The position numbers and the translations under genes were made by a program. Positions 52,306 through 62,869 of a stretch of DNA of 64,000 nucleotides are shown here, piece after piece. This DNA comes from Muscardinus avellanarius (taxonomy: Eukaryota > Chordata > Mammalia > Rodentia > Gliridae). The stretch is from NCBI GenBank assembly GCA_963383645.1, contig OY726569.1, forward strand, positions 73,324,635 through 73,388,634, written 5' to 3'. The notes below the pieces were generated by a model, which was given only the letters and a program-made list of their open reading frames with translations, made no database searches and was not told the DNA's origin. Numbering within the stretch: position 1 is the first letter of the stretch; the number at the start of each line of letters is the position of its first letter.

Positions 52306-52392
52306 TGTTTTAGACAGAGCCTCACTGTGTGGCCTAGGCTAGCTCTGAACTCCTAGGCTCCAGCACTCTTCCTGCCTCAGCCTCCCAAGTGT
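52306..52392 (-). mobile_element. B1-type fragment
   Basis: AGACAGAGCCTCACTGTGTG and CTGCCTCAGCCTCCCAAGT. A short sense B1 start (CAGGCGTGATGGCCCATGCG) lies 70 bases upstream at 52236. Confidence 0.65.
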
Positions 52393-52559
52393 ACACACTC
52401 ATTTCTAGTATTCACAAAGGATCACAAATAACATGTTTGAATTTGAATATACACAATTCAAAGTGCCTTTTAAAACCTGAGAAAAATTTTAAACTAGTGA
52501 GATAAAGTTAAATCACGGCAAAAGTGTGCATGCCCGGAGGGTGGGGGAAGAGGAACAAG

Positions 52560-52640
52560 TTATTCAGCTTTGCCTGACCTTGAGTAAGTCATTTAGTCTC
52601 TTTGGGACTCAGTTTCCTCATTACTAAAATGACAGGGTTG
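52560..52640 (+). mobile_element. MIR SINE core
   Basis: TGCCTGACCTTGAGTAAGTC, TTGGGACTCAGTTTCCTCAT and TAAAATGACAGGG are the best-conserved MIR words. Confidence 0.85.
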
Positions 52641-53098
52641 GGCTAGTTGACCGCCAAGCCCCTTCCTGCGCTGACATTTAGTGACAGCGATGGCCTGGAG
52701 GGGAGTATCGGGTCGTGGGAGAAGCAGATCTGTATGTCAGTCAGCAGGGCAGCTCTGCTGTTAGCAAATCAAGCAGAGAGCAGGAGGACCGAATGCATTA
52801 AACCAATCCTGGCCACCTCCAGTGGCCACCCCAGCACCAGTCACAGCAGTGGAACATCAAGACTCTGGTGGTCTCTCCGAGTGATTAGGGGAAGACAACG
52901 TAAGAACTAAAGCCCTGGAAAATGGGTCTTCTGAGGAAAAGTTAAAGAAACAGAATGGCTTGGGCTGCAGAAGGACTATTAAGATGGACCTGGCTTTGAG
53001 ATCCTAGTGCTGGGGCAGCTGTTTTGTAGAGCTCATGGCTGTCTTAGGCAAAGATCTTTGTTGTAAGAAACAGACCCACTCAAGCTAGCTTTTAGAAG
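52641..53098. other. Unique sequence
   Basis: An 87-codon frame (52647-52910) is unrecognised. Confidence 0.4.
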
Positions 53099-53109
53099 TT
53101 TACAGCTAG

Positions 53110-53316
53110 AGCCGGGCATGGTGGTGCACGCTTATAATCCCAGCATTCGGGAGGCTGAAACCAGAGGATCGCGGTTTGCAGACCGCCTCAGCTACTTAGT
53201 GAAATCCTGTTTCAAAATAAAGAATAAAAATAGGGCAGGGAATGTGGCTTGGAGGTCAAATGATCCCGGGTTCCATCCCCAGATCCCCCCCCCCAAAAAA
53301 ATGGAAAAAAATGAAA
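53110..53316 (+). mobile_element. B1-dID SINE, 'GGTCAAATG' subtype
   Basis: AGCCGGGCATGGTGGTGCAC start and GGCAGGGAATGTGGCTTGGA ID half. TTTACAGCTAG flanks it at 53099-53109 and 53317-53327. Confidence 0.92.
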
Positions 53317-53327
53317 TTTACAGCTAG

Positions 53328-53595
53328 GAGCCTGAGCATGGTGGTGTACACCTGTAATCCCAGTACTTGAGAGGCTGAGACAGGAGCATCTCGTGTTGGC
53401 AGCCCAGCCTCTGCAGTTTACCGAGGTCCTCCACAACAACATGAGATTGTCTCAAAATAAAAAATAATATTAATAAAAATAACATAGGGCTGCAGGTCTA
53501 GCTCAGAGGTAGAATGTTCCTGGGTTCAATGCCCAGTACCACAAAAAGAAGGGAAGGAAGGAAGGAAGGAAGCAAGGAAGCAAGGAAGGAAGGAA
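53328..53595 (+). mobile_element. B1-dID SINE at the same target, with GGAA tail
   Basis: GAGCCTGAGCATGGTGGTGT start and GGGCTGCAGGTCTAGCTCAG ID half, then (GGAA)n (53548-53595). ACAGCTAG recurs at 53596-53603 as its right duplication, the same word that borders the upstream SINE. Confidence 0.9.
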
Positions 53596-53696
53596 ACAGC
53601 TAGGAAATCAAGTGTAAGTGCAACTCAAGGGAATATACAAGCCATGGGGAACTCAGACATTTTTCTTTCAGGGACTTTGTGGACCAAGTTTCTTTC

Positions 53697-53836
53697 TCTC
53701 CTCCTCCTCCTCCTCCTCCTCCTCCTCCTCCTCCTCCTCCTCCTCCTCCTCCTCTTCTTCTTCCTCCTCCTCTTCTTCTTCCTCCTCCTCTTCTTCTTCC
53801 TCCTCCTCCTCCTCCTCCTCCTCCTCCTTCTTCTTC

Positions 53837-53886
<50 letters not shown>

Positions 53887-53925
53887 CTTCCCTTCCCTTC
53901 CCTTCCCTTCCCTTCCCTTCCCTTC
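53697..53925 (+). repeat. 230-bp pyrimidine tract (TCC)n, (TTC)/(TCC) 18-mers, (CT)n, (CCCTT)n
   Basis: TCC triplets, then an 18-base higher-order unit (CTCCTCCTCTTCTTCTTC) about three times, CT dinucleotides and CCCTT pentamers, with no purine for over 200 bases. Poly-Ser/Leu/Pro and poly-Glu frames here are artefacts. Confidence 0.96.
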
Positions 53926-53956
53926 CTCTACTCTGCACTTCTTCACCCACCCCCAT

Positions 53957-54143
53957 TGTTACTGGGGATTGAACTGAGCTACACCCCCAGCCCTTCTTAT
54001 TTTTCATTTTTCATTTTGAAACAGGGTCTCACTAAGTTGCAGAGGGCCTCACTAAATTGCTGAAGCTGGCTACAAACCTGCGATCCTCCTGTCTCAGCCT
54101 CCCAAGTACTGGGATTGCAAGTGTGTGCCACCACGCCCAGCCC
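53957..54143 (-). mobile_element. B1-dID SINE
   Basis: TTACTGGGGATTGAACTGAG (the GGGGCATTCTACC part is deleted) to the B1 end GTGTGCCACCACGCCCAGCC. The pyrimidine tract sits at its tail side. Confidence 0.88.
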
Positions 54144-54341
54144 AGTATCCACCTCGCCACAAGGCCAGCTTCCAAAAGGTCAACATGGCTCTGCTCCAGA
54201 TCCTACATGACTTTTCAGCTTCAGTGTCCCTGGCCAACTGGCCCAGTCTTTTCATTTCCCATCCTAGATCCCCCTCAGAGGATTTATTAATCCTAATTTA
54301 TCTTTTTGTACCAAATCACATCACCAGTCATGTGATGGATG

Positions 54342-54381
54342 GGGTGACCCATCTATTGACTCGCCAATAGATGGGTCACCC
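54342..54381. repeat. Perfect 17-bp inverted repeat with 6-base loop
   Basis: GGGTGACCCATCTATTG (54342-54358), loop ACTCGC, then CAATAGATGGGTCACCC (54365-54381). A smaller hairpin (CATCAC/GTGATG) lies just upstream at about 54319-54337. Confidence 0.95.
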
Positions 54382-54974
54382 TTGGGTCAAGGGCATCCAG
54401 GTCCAATGATATGTGGAGAAGGGAGGTGGGCCTGTGCTCTGTCTTGGCTGCGTGGAGGATGAGGACAGGTCAGATCAACACGGGAGCAGACTAGCCATGA
54501 TGAGCACCTTCGGCAAAGGGGCCGATGTCTTTTAACCTGATATTGTATGAGAACAACGTATGTCTGACCCTGAGCTTTTAGGTTGGAGCTTCTTAACAGG
54601 TTTGCAAGTTGTAATAAGATTTCTCAGACACTTCTTGAAATCACTAGAGACTCCTTCTGCCTTGAAGCATGCTGATGAGGTGGTGCCCTGGGCTCAGGGC
54701 TTCTGAGACTCACCTCTCAGCCTGGAAAGTGAATACAAAGTCACTCCCCTTTTACCAGCTTAATTTCTCTGTCAGAAATGTTTGATCTTTGCTGATGGGA
54801 GGTCAGCTCGTTGAGGATTTTATAAAGCAGCAGTTCTTTTATTTATTTATTTATTTATTTATTTTTTGCAGCAGTTCTTACTAACCATGGAAAAAATGTC
54901 ACCTCTTACCAAAAGATGCCAAAAACAACACAAGGATCTCTGGACCTTTCTGGGTTAATGTGGCCTATATTCAT
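54382..54974. other. Unique sequence with (ATTT)n at 54838-54862
   Basis: No gene or interspersed repeat recognised apart from the short tetranucleotide array. Confidence 0.4.
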
Positions 54975-54977
54975 CTT

Positions 54978-55203
54978 TTTTTGTTTGTTTGTTTGTTTGT
55001 TTGTTTTTGCAGGTCTGGGGATGAAACCCAGGGCCAGTCTACCTTCGAGCTACACCCCCTGCTCTGTTTTTTATTCTTTATTTTGAAACAGGGTCTTCTG
55101 AGTTGCAGAGGGCCTAAGTAGCTGAGGCTGGCTGCGAACTGTGATCCTCCTGTCCCAGCCTCCCAAATGCTGGGATTGCAAGTGTGTGCCACCACGCCTG
55201 GCT
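54978..55203 (-). mobile_element. B1-dID SINE with (GTTT)n tail
   Basis: GTTT units, TTTGCAGGTCTGGGGATGAA, GAGCTACACCCCCTGC, then a B1 half ending GTGTGCCACCACGCCTGGC. Confidence 0.88.
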
Positions 55204-56449
55204 CACCCACGCCCTGCTCACCCATTTTGAATATCTGCTTTCTACCTGCTTCTCTGAAGCAACTCACAGCCCAGTACCTCCGAGTGGCTTTCCTCCTATT
55301 CTTTGATGACACATGTGACTCCTCTCATCATTTTGTCCAGAATCTCCATCACCTTCCAGGACAAAGAGAACGAGACGTTAGTGAACAAGTGGGCAGGGTC
55401 GTTGTTTATGTGTTGTTTGTTGTTGTTTGATTCATTTTGTTTCCTTGTCCTGGTTTAGTGTCACTACCAGATTCAAATACTGGCAGGCAAAATGCTCAAT
55501 GACCTCAAATGCAGAGGCCTTGAGAACAGACTTCAAATTAGGGTAAGGCTTCCTCTACCCAAAATGCAGCTACCCAGACATCTCACTATCAAAAACCAGA
55601 CCAGAACCTGGGGATGGGCCAAGAGATATCTAAGCTGCCAAAATTATCCACACAGGCCCATATTGGTATATTTAAAGTAGCATATAATTCAAAGCAACTG
55701 TGTTCCCCAGAGGGCTGGATGGCCTATTACCCCTTAAGAAAAACTAGATGAATCCTATGGGAACAGGAAAGGCTAGGCTCCTCACTCATAATCTATTTAC
55801 TTTTTGTTTACAAGGAATCTTAACAAGTTTGCATATCTGGTTTCTCAACCCAAAGCAGACTAAAGGAAGCTCGCTTGTGATGTTGCTGTAGGTAAGATAG
55901 CATTCTCCCCAACAGTGGGGAAAACTACTGGCCACCAGAGAAGAGATAAAGATGATAAAAAGTAGACCAATGAACCCCCAAAGCACAGCACTGTATATAT
56001 TCTCAAAGGTTTGGGCACTGCTGGAACATCAGCATTATTATTATGTTAGCAATGATGCAAGCAGGACAAAGATGTTAAATAAGGAACAGTATATTCTCTT
56101 CCAAAACCTGATATGTGACCTTTTTTTTTACAAAGAGAGACTCCCACCCAAAATGATGAAGTATTTTAAATGTGTTATTTAGAAGGAGGAACCTTAAGTT
56201 AGATGGAAGTCTCCGCCATCCGGAATGACACACGCTGTTCTGGATAACCGAGGCACCCCCACAGCTCTGTGTGAACCCGCTAGATGACTTCCTAAAGGAC
56301 ACCCAGGCACCTAGTCAGCCAGGGAAATGCTGTGGCTTTGACTTATATGCTATCTGGAATAAACCAAAAGGGGCTTAAGGAGGTTTTACTGTATTTGGTT
56401 TGCAGGCTACGCTTGGCACCCTCCCTTTAAAAGGCTGCCTGCCTTTGAA
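55204..56449. other. Unique sequence, no gene recognised
   Basis: Short frames only; no repeat family seen. Confidence 0.45.
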
Positions 56450-56457
56450 CTAATCCT

Positions 56458-56507
56458 CTATTTATAATCCAGCTGGAGAAAGGCCTCGGCAATGTATACA
56501 CATTCCT
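56458..56507. promoter_or_regulatory. MEF2-like, E-box and TEAD-like cluster
   Basis: CTATTTATAA (56458-56467, MEF2 consensus), CAGCTG (56470-56475) and CATTCCT (56501-56507, TEAD/M-CAT core) lie within 50 bases. Further sites follow: CATTCC at 56788-56793 and CTAAATATAG (MEF2) at 56862-56871. This is the grammar of striated-muscle enhancers; function is inferred. Confidence 0.42.
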
Positions 56508-57252
56508 AGAATTTACAGAGTGCTGCTCGCGTAAGCCCCGAGCCCCTGGGCGGAACACCCTGAATCATCCCAGAAACACCCGGGTGCTGGGGTAGACAGG
56601 CTGCCTGGCACGCCGGGGGCATACACCCCACATTCTTGCTGGGGAGGGCATGGCAGGGCTGGGGCTGGGGCCGGAGCTGGATTAGCGCAGTAAACACCAT
56701 CACTCACTCTTGACGGCCGGGGGCGGGAGGGGGGTGCTGAGGCCTCCTACCTGGCTTGCCCCATCGGGCAGTTCCTTTCTTATAACTCATTCCCTCCTGA
56801 AAATGAAGCCAACTTCACATTTTTTCCCCCCTCACACAAATTATTGCAAGTCATGGCAGTCTAAATATAGCCCCCCGTCTGCTTTCCAGATGCTGGCCTT
56901 GCAGCCCGCCTCTACATTTTCCTGAAGTCCTTCCAGCGGCCTCTCTATTCTTGTTTTCCTTTCTCCTTCAGTCTCACCTTCTTTTCCCCCCTTCCCAAGC
57001 TCCTGCCCTCGGCCTCCCGGGCCGTCTCTCATCTTTCCTGCCTTTCCAGTTTAAAGAAAAGTTCCAGAGCGGCAAGTCCTGAGCTAGCGGCGGGGTAAGG
57101 ATGTAATCTAGGGAAGAGACATCAGACCCAGAGGCCTCGGGCCTCCCAGTGCGCTTCCCTGCCTCCCCCCAGCCTGCACGAACTGCTTTGTCCAGGAGCC
57201 TCTTAAGTTCCTTCCTCCTCATCTCTTTCTTCCTCTTCAGTCTGCACGTCAA
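56508..57252. other. Unique sequence
   Basis: Moderately GC-rich with long pyrimidine runs. No coding content is recognised. Confidence 0.4.
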
Positions 57253-57266
57253 AAAGTGTCTAGTCA

Positions 57267-57478
57267 GCCGGGCGTGGTGGTGCACGCCTGTAATCTCAGC
57301 ATTCGGGAGGCTGAAACAGGAGGATCGCGGTTCGCAGACAGCCTCAGCTACTTAGTAAGGCCCTTTGCAACTCAGTGAGACCCAGTTTCAAAATAAAGAA
57401 TAAATATAGGGCAGGGGGTGTAGCTCGGAGGTCGAGTGCCCCTGGGTTCCATCCCCAGACCCACAAAAATAAATAAAT
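57267..57478 (+). mobile_element. B1-dID SINE, 'GGTCGAGTG' subtype, young
   Basis: GCCGGGCGTGGTGGTGCACG start and GCAGGGGGTGTAGCTCGGAG ID half. The perfect 14-bp duplication AAAGTGTCTAGTCA lies at 57253-57266 and 57479-57492. Confidence 0.94.
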
Positions 57479-57493
57479 AAAGTGTCTAGTCAA

Positions 57494-57575
57494 GCCAGGC
57501 CTGATGGCCCACACCTGTAATCCCAGTACTTGGGAGGCTGAGTCAAAAGAATCAGAGGTTCAAGAATAGTTTTTC
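57494..57575 (+). mobile_element. 3'-truncated B1 half
   Basis: GCCAGGCCTGATGGCCCACA to AGAGGTTCAAGAATAG, directly after the previous SINE's right duplication. The ID half is missing. Confidence 0.75.
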
Positions 57576-57642
57576 CCTTTGTTTGACAAATTCCCAGGTT
57601 GCTGGAAAATAGCTATTAGGACATGCAAAGCCATTGCCTTCT

Positions 57643-57858
57643 CTTTTTTTTTTTTTTGGTGGTACTGGGAGCGGAACCCAGGGGCTTTCCACCTCCAGAC
57701 TATAATCCCAGACCTATTTTATATTTTATTTGGAAACAGTGTCTCACTAAGTTGCTGAGAGCCTCACTAAGTAGCTGAGGCTGGCTTCGAACCCATGCGA
57801 TCCTTCTGTCTCAGCCTCCCAAGCGCAGGGATTACAAGCGTGCTCCACCACGCCCGGC
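57643..57858 (-). mobile_element. B1-dID SINE
   Basis: Poly(T), TGGTACTGGGAGCGGAACCC, B1 half to GTGCTCCACCACGCCCGGC. The perfect duplication GCCATTGCCTTCT lies at 57630-57642 and 57859-57871. Confidence 0.93.
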
Positions 57859-57871
57859 GCCATTGCCTTCT

Positions 57872-58255
57872 TAAGGTTACCTAATGTCAGCTCCCTTTGT
57901 CTTTCTTCATCAGATCTAGCTGTCCAAAGCTTGAGCATTTTCATGTATTCTCTTGGCACAGTCTCCAAGTAGGATGGCCCTATCCTGCATAGGATAAGGA
58001 GCTGGGTCTTGGATCCTCTGCACAAATAAGGGTTTGATTTCTGCTGCGTGAGTGTACTGGGGGAATTTCCCTGCTACTCCTCTATCTCAGGACCCTAGTT
58101 TTTAAAGCAGTGCTATCACAGTGATGTGTTTTCATGTCTCACTTGAGGTCAACTCTAGTATTAGTCCTTTTCTGCACTGAAAGCAAAGCATTTGATTCAC
58201 ATATATATATTTATATTCCATCCTCTTTAATATGTTTGCTTGCTCACTAGGGGTC
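57872..58255. other. Unique sequence
   Basis: Nothing recognisable. Confidence 0.4.
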
Positions 58256-58265
58256 AACATACTTA

Positions 58266-58461
58266 ATACTGGGCACAGTGGCACACACCTGTAATCCCAG
58301 AACTTGGGAGGCTGAGACAGGAGATCATAGGTCTGAGGCCGGCCTCAGCAACTTAGCACGACCCTATTTCAAAATAAAAAATAAAAATGACTGGGGAATG
58401 TAGCTCAAAGGTAGAATGCCCTGGGTTGAATTCCCAGTGCCCCCACATACAAACAAAACAA
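58266..58461 (+). mobile_element. B1-dID SINE
   Basis: CTGGGCACAGTGGCACACAC start and GACTGGGGAATGTAGCTCAA ID half. The perfect duplication AACATACTTA lies at 58256-58265 and 58462-58471. Confidence 0.9.
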
Positions 58462-58569
58462 AACATACTTACGTGCTAATTTAGCCTCAAAGAGAACCAA
58501 GTCCTATGAGTAGAGAATATATAACCATTAAGTTGGTCTGTTCATTTATGCTTTGTGCATGCACGTGAA

Positions 58570-58740
58570 TGTTGGGGGGAGTTCTGGGTTTTGAACCTTG
58601 GGGCACTCTACCTCTGAGCTACGCCCTCAGCCCTTTTTATTTTTAGTTTTGAGACAGAATTGCCCAGGATGACCTCAAACTTGCCATCCTCCTCCCTTAG
58701 CCTCCCTAGGAGCTAGGATTACAGGTGTGGGACCCCACAT
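58570..58740 (-). mobile_element. B1-dID SINE
   Basis: GGGTTTTGAACCTTGGGGCA, GAGCTACGCCCTCAGCCC and a B1 half with GATTACAGGTGTGGGACCCC. Confidence 0.82.
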
Positions 58741-58744
58741 CTGT

Positions 58745-58850
58745 CTTGTTTATGCATTTAAGAAAGCAGTGATTGGACACCTCTGTAGGCCAAGCACTAG
58801 AGACACAAAGATACAAATAAGAATTAACTTTAAGAGACATGCAGCCTAGT
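58745..58850 (+). mobile_element. L2-like fragment
   Basis: GATTGGACACCTCTGTAGGC, CAAGCACTAGAGACACAAAG and AGAGACATGCAGCCTAG follow the L2 motif 'gagcacctactatgtgcc ... ggcactg ... gatacag'. Confidence 0.65.
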
Positions 58851-60430
58851 CCAGGGCTTCTTAACTTCAGCATGATTAAGATTTGGGGCCACATGATTTG
58901 TTAGGGAGACTATCTTATGCAATTAGAGGATGTTTTGCGGTATCCCTGACCTCTACCCACTAGATGTTATGACACCCAAAATATCTCCAGACATGGCAAA
59001 ATGTCCCCAGAAAGCAAAATTAGCCCAGGTTGAGAACCACAATCCCAGTAGAGCAGACAGACAAGCAAATGACTGTTGCCTTTCAAAGAAGCCCTACAAC
59101 AAGGACAGAAACACAGGACCACATATGGAGTCCAAGTTCTGAAGGATGGATACAAGTTTCCCACTTGTATCCACACACACAGTGTTAGAGGGAGGGCTTC
59201 TAGGCAGAGGGAACTGCCTGGGGTGCAAAGGCACTGAGGGGTCACTTGCCTGGCCTGGTGGGTACGGGGGTAGGAACAAGAAGTGAGGACGATTGGCTCC
59301 AGTTTATAGAGTCTGGTATAACTAGGATGCTCACACTCTGTTCTGCGAGTGAGGGAAACAGGAAGGTTTTTCAGCCAGGGATGCATTTTGGCTTAAGGGC
59401 ATGGCAAGGGAGAGAAGGTATGGGGATAATTCTGGGAGAGACGATGTACACTTGGATTAAGGCCAGGGTGCTTGGAAAGGGAGCAGGAGTCGAGGGCTTT
59501 TTCTGAGACGGAGCGTGCAGGGCTCAGACACAGTGGATAAGGGAAGGAGACTGAGGGCAGACTTGAAGGTGACCTGGCGTCTAGGAGTTGACAGACTCCT
59601 GCTGGGTCAGTCTCAGCACTGGGGCCCTTTCTGTCCTGAGAGCATGCTGAAGTTTGGGCTGTGTCCACCTTGCTGGGGATGTTTCCACTGGAGAGTGTTT
59701 ATGCTAATCCCTCCTCCTTGCTAGCATTTACATGGGGCTCCTGGGAGTCATGGGGGTGGGGGGAGCCCAGCCATTAGGAGCTGAGTTACAAGACTGAGAT
59801 CATTACGTCATCACCAGCCCCTGGCAGTCAAGTGGCTCTGGGCCTCAGTTTACTCATTTGTGACTGAGGAGAAACCCCCACCCCAACCTACCAGGACATG
59901 GCGAGCATGAATAGGGCGTTTCTGTGGGTGGCTTGGACCCCTGTGGGTACTTGGCACCGGATGCCTGCAGTTGGCAAGGACCGCAAGTGGTTGTAATCAG
60001 GCCTGATGGGAAGGCCCCCGACTCCACCGCGGCCTTGAGTGGTTGCCAACTCCGTGGCCAGGCCTGCTTCGAAACTTGCCTGCAAGTTATTTTTTTCAGG
60101 GTGTCTGGTTCCTGCAAACAGGCTTTCCAAAACCTTCTCAGGCTCCAGGAAGCCCATCCACGGTCCTTTATGGTCTCCTAGCTCAGTGGGAAACCTCAGG
60201 GCCGTTTCACTCTGTTTGGCTGCATACAAACCCTCTCTTCCATCTCCTTCAGCCTACTTAGTTAAATTAAGATCAAAGGAAAGAGTAGGACACTGGGACA
60301 GAGGCTCTGTAGAGAGAGGCTGGTCCAGCTGGATGGTCACAAAGGCCTTGGGCCTTCTAGGTAACACCTTCCCCAGTATGTACTCTAGGTGGGCAAGGTG
60401 GGTGGATGGTACCAGAAGGTAAGTGGTGGG
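58851..60430. other. Mostly unique; possible old repeat at 59160-59600, MIR core at 59815-59872
   Basis: GTGCAAAGGCACTGAGG and TTTTTCAGCCAGGGATGC resemble an abundant old mammalian repeat I cannot name. GTGGCTCTGGGCCTCAGTTT then ACTCATTTGTGACTGAGG is a MIR core. No gene is recognised. Confidence 0.45.
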
Positions 60431-60436
60431 TGTGAG

Positions 60437-60459
60437 TGAGTGAGTGTGTGTGTGTGTGT

Positions 60460-60493
<34 letters not shown>
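60437..60493 (+). repeat. (GT)n microsatellite
   Basis: GAGT units pass into GT dinucleotides with one TATG interruption. Confidence 0.94.
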
Positions 60494-60495
<2 letters not shown>

Positions 60496-60534
60496 TCACT
60501 ATTTCTCTCTCCCAAGAGACTGACACTGATGGTG

Positions 60535-60537
<3 letters not shown>

Positions 60538-60592
<55 letters not shown>
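60538..60592 (+). repeat. (CT)n microsatellite
   Basis: Uninterrupted CT dinucleotides of about 55 bases, 45 bases after the GT array. Confidence 0.95.
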
Positions 60593-60595
<3 letters not shown>

Positions 60596-62396
60596 GGAAC
60601 AAGGGGCTGCATTGTTAGCCTGCCTATCTCTTGGTTTCTGATTCACCCTGGACCACTGCAGCCTGAGCAGGTTCACAGCTGCTGGGGGATATACTTTCCA
60701 GCACATTTAGGACTTGGAACAGCCCCAGGTTTCAGGAACACATGGTGATGGAGGAGGGGAAGGGGGATGCTAGTTCCTTCTTTCTTTCTTCAAGACGAAT
60801 CTCCATTTTCATCATCTGATAGCAGAAACAGCATGCGAGGACAGCGGATGAATTGCAAACCTGTGCAGGTCGGCTGAGGGCAGGAGAGCGGGAGGGGGAG
60901 GGGCAGATTGGCTTCATCCTGGCTGAAGTCCTCCTGTGCAGCCTGGTCCCCTCTGACTCGCAGCCTTTGCTCCAGTTACAGTCTCTGCGTATCCCGGCTG
61001 CCAGGGATGCTGCAGTGCACAGTGGAAGCCAGCACCCCCACCCCCACTCCAATGAGCCTCTAACAGCCCTGGCCAAGAGGGCCAGGGAGAGTTGTAGAGC
61101 TGGGGCGCGCCGGGGTCCGCCTTACAAATCAGACGGGTCCTTCCTCTCTGTGCCTGGCAGCTTGTTTAGAACAGAGCAACGTGGTACTTTCCCAGCCTCT
61201 GCCATCTCCTCTTTTTCTGAGGCAAGTAACTGCCTCACAACAGACAGGGGCCAGCGACACTGCTGTCCCTTGCATTCTGCCCACAGTTAACCACAGCCAC
61301 CTTCCCATCTACCTCGTGTCTTCTGAGGGCCTTCTAAAAGCCAGACACGGCTTCTGCCTAGGAACAGAATAAGATCCAGGGCCCTCGGAGAAACTGGATG
61401 GAACAGAGAATCCAAAGGGATGGGTAAGCCTTTATGGGGCCTGTGATGGGGGCGTGGGCAGGACAAAAGCAGATCTGAGAGGCCTGTGCCTGGCTCAGAT
61501 GGCGGCAGGTAGCCTCCTCCATTGCCATGGCCCCACCGGGCAACCTGGAGCAGGTTCCTCCGAATGCCTCCCTTCCCTAAGCCTGCCACAGGCATGAGCG
61601 TGCTGCCCCCGCCGACCTGCCAGGGCAGCTGCAGGACAGGCTGTGTGCACCATCCCGTGGCAAAGTAGACAGCCTGTGTGTTGTACTCAGTTTCCTCTTC
61701 TCCCCCTTTCCTCGATATGGTGACTGAGGACCAAGGGCCATCCGTCCCACGGGAGCCAAGATCAGAACAGGGAGGCTGATGTTATGCTGGATCTGGCCAC
61801 CCCTCCCGCCTGCACAGAGATGGGCTCTGTGCGGGGTTCGCGCAGCTCCGGCTCCCACACAGAGCCCCTTTCTCCTGCGTTCCTGCACAAAGCTTGCTCA
61901 CAGGCTCCTATTCAGGGGGTGGGTGATTGAAAGGTGGCTGCAGGCTGGCTGTGGGACCTTTGGGCTACCTTGGTGAGTGAGTTAGACCCCAAGGCCCCTC
62001 AGCCCCGGGGGTCCAGCCATCCCTGATTCTGCGCACACACACAGGTGGGAGGTGCCACATGGCATGGAGGACAGGGCTGAGGTCCTGGCGCCGGCCCCTG
62101 TGTGTCCCTCACTGCCGCTGCTCTTCAGTGATCCATTCACAAAACTGCCATGAATAATCACCGCTCTCTCTCTCTCTCTGGGCACACTGGAGTAGGGGGA
62201 GCGGCTGTAGGTTCTTGGCGACTAGATCAGTTTGCTGCTGAATAAAAGGGTTTAAACAGCACAGTTAAAACAGGATAGAGCCTGGGCACGGTCTGGTCAC
62301 CATGCCAAGAGCACGTATTGCAAAGATGGAATGTTCCACAGTTGTGCTGTAGCAGGTGAGCCCCAAAATGTAGCTGGTGTGGCTAAAAGAACTGGT
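60593..62396. other. Unique sequence, no gene recognised
   Basis: GC-moderate DNA with overlapping short frames on both strands (for example 60853-61290 plus, 61577-61888 minus). None is recognised. Confidence 0.45.
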
Positions 62397-62630
62397 TTTT
62401 TTTGTTTGTTTGTTTTTGTTTTTTTTGCAGTACTGGGGATGAAACCCAGGGGCATTGTACCTCCGAGCTATAACTCCAGCTCTATTTTTTTGTCTTTTTA
62501 TTTTGAAACAGGGTCTCACTGAGTTGCTAAAGGCCTCAATAAGTAGCTGAGGCTGTCTGCGAACCGCGATCCTCCTGTCTCTGCCTCCGGAATGCTAGGA
62601 TTACAAGCATGCGCCACCACGCCCGGCGGA
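62397..62630 (-). mobile_element. B1-dID SINE
   Basis: T/GTTT-rich tail, TTTGCAGTACTGGGGATGAA, GAGCTATAACTCCAGCTC, then the B1 half ending GCGCCACCACGCCCGGC. Confidence 0.9.
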
Positions 62631-62679
62631 ACTGAACTTTTAATTTCACTCAGTTAGATTTAAATAGTCACATGTGGCT

Positions 62680-62850
62680 AGAAGTGACATCTTACTTAGT
62701 AGTCCATCTTATTGGTTTCCAGAGGTACAGGGGAGAGGACACACAGACCCAGGTTCAAATCCTGATGTTGAGACATATACCTGTCACTGTGCCTGGTATA
62801 TGCTGTTTGACCTTTTGAGACTCAGTTTCCCCAATATTAAAGATACAGTA
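62680..62850 (+). mobile_element. MIR SINE
   Basis: GACCCAGGTTCAAATCCTGA, TGTTTGACCTTTTGAGACTC and CAGTTTCCCCAATATTAAAG follow the sense order of MIR. Confidence 0.8.
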
Positions 62851-62869
62851 GAGTAAAAATACTAAATGA

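Noticed and set aside
53618..54063. Poly-Ser, poly-Leu, poly-Pro and poly-Glu open frames
   Set aside because: All are translations of the pyrimidine tract in different frames.
59160..59600. Conserved-looking non-coding block
   Set aside because: The wording matches an old interspersed repeat type seen many times in mammals, though I cannot name it; not treated as a new element.
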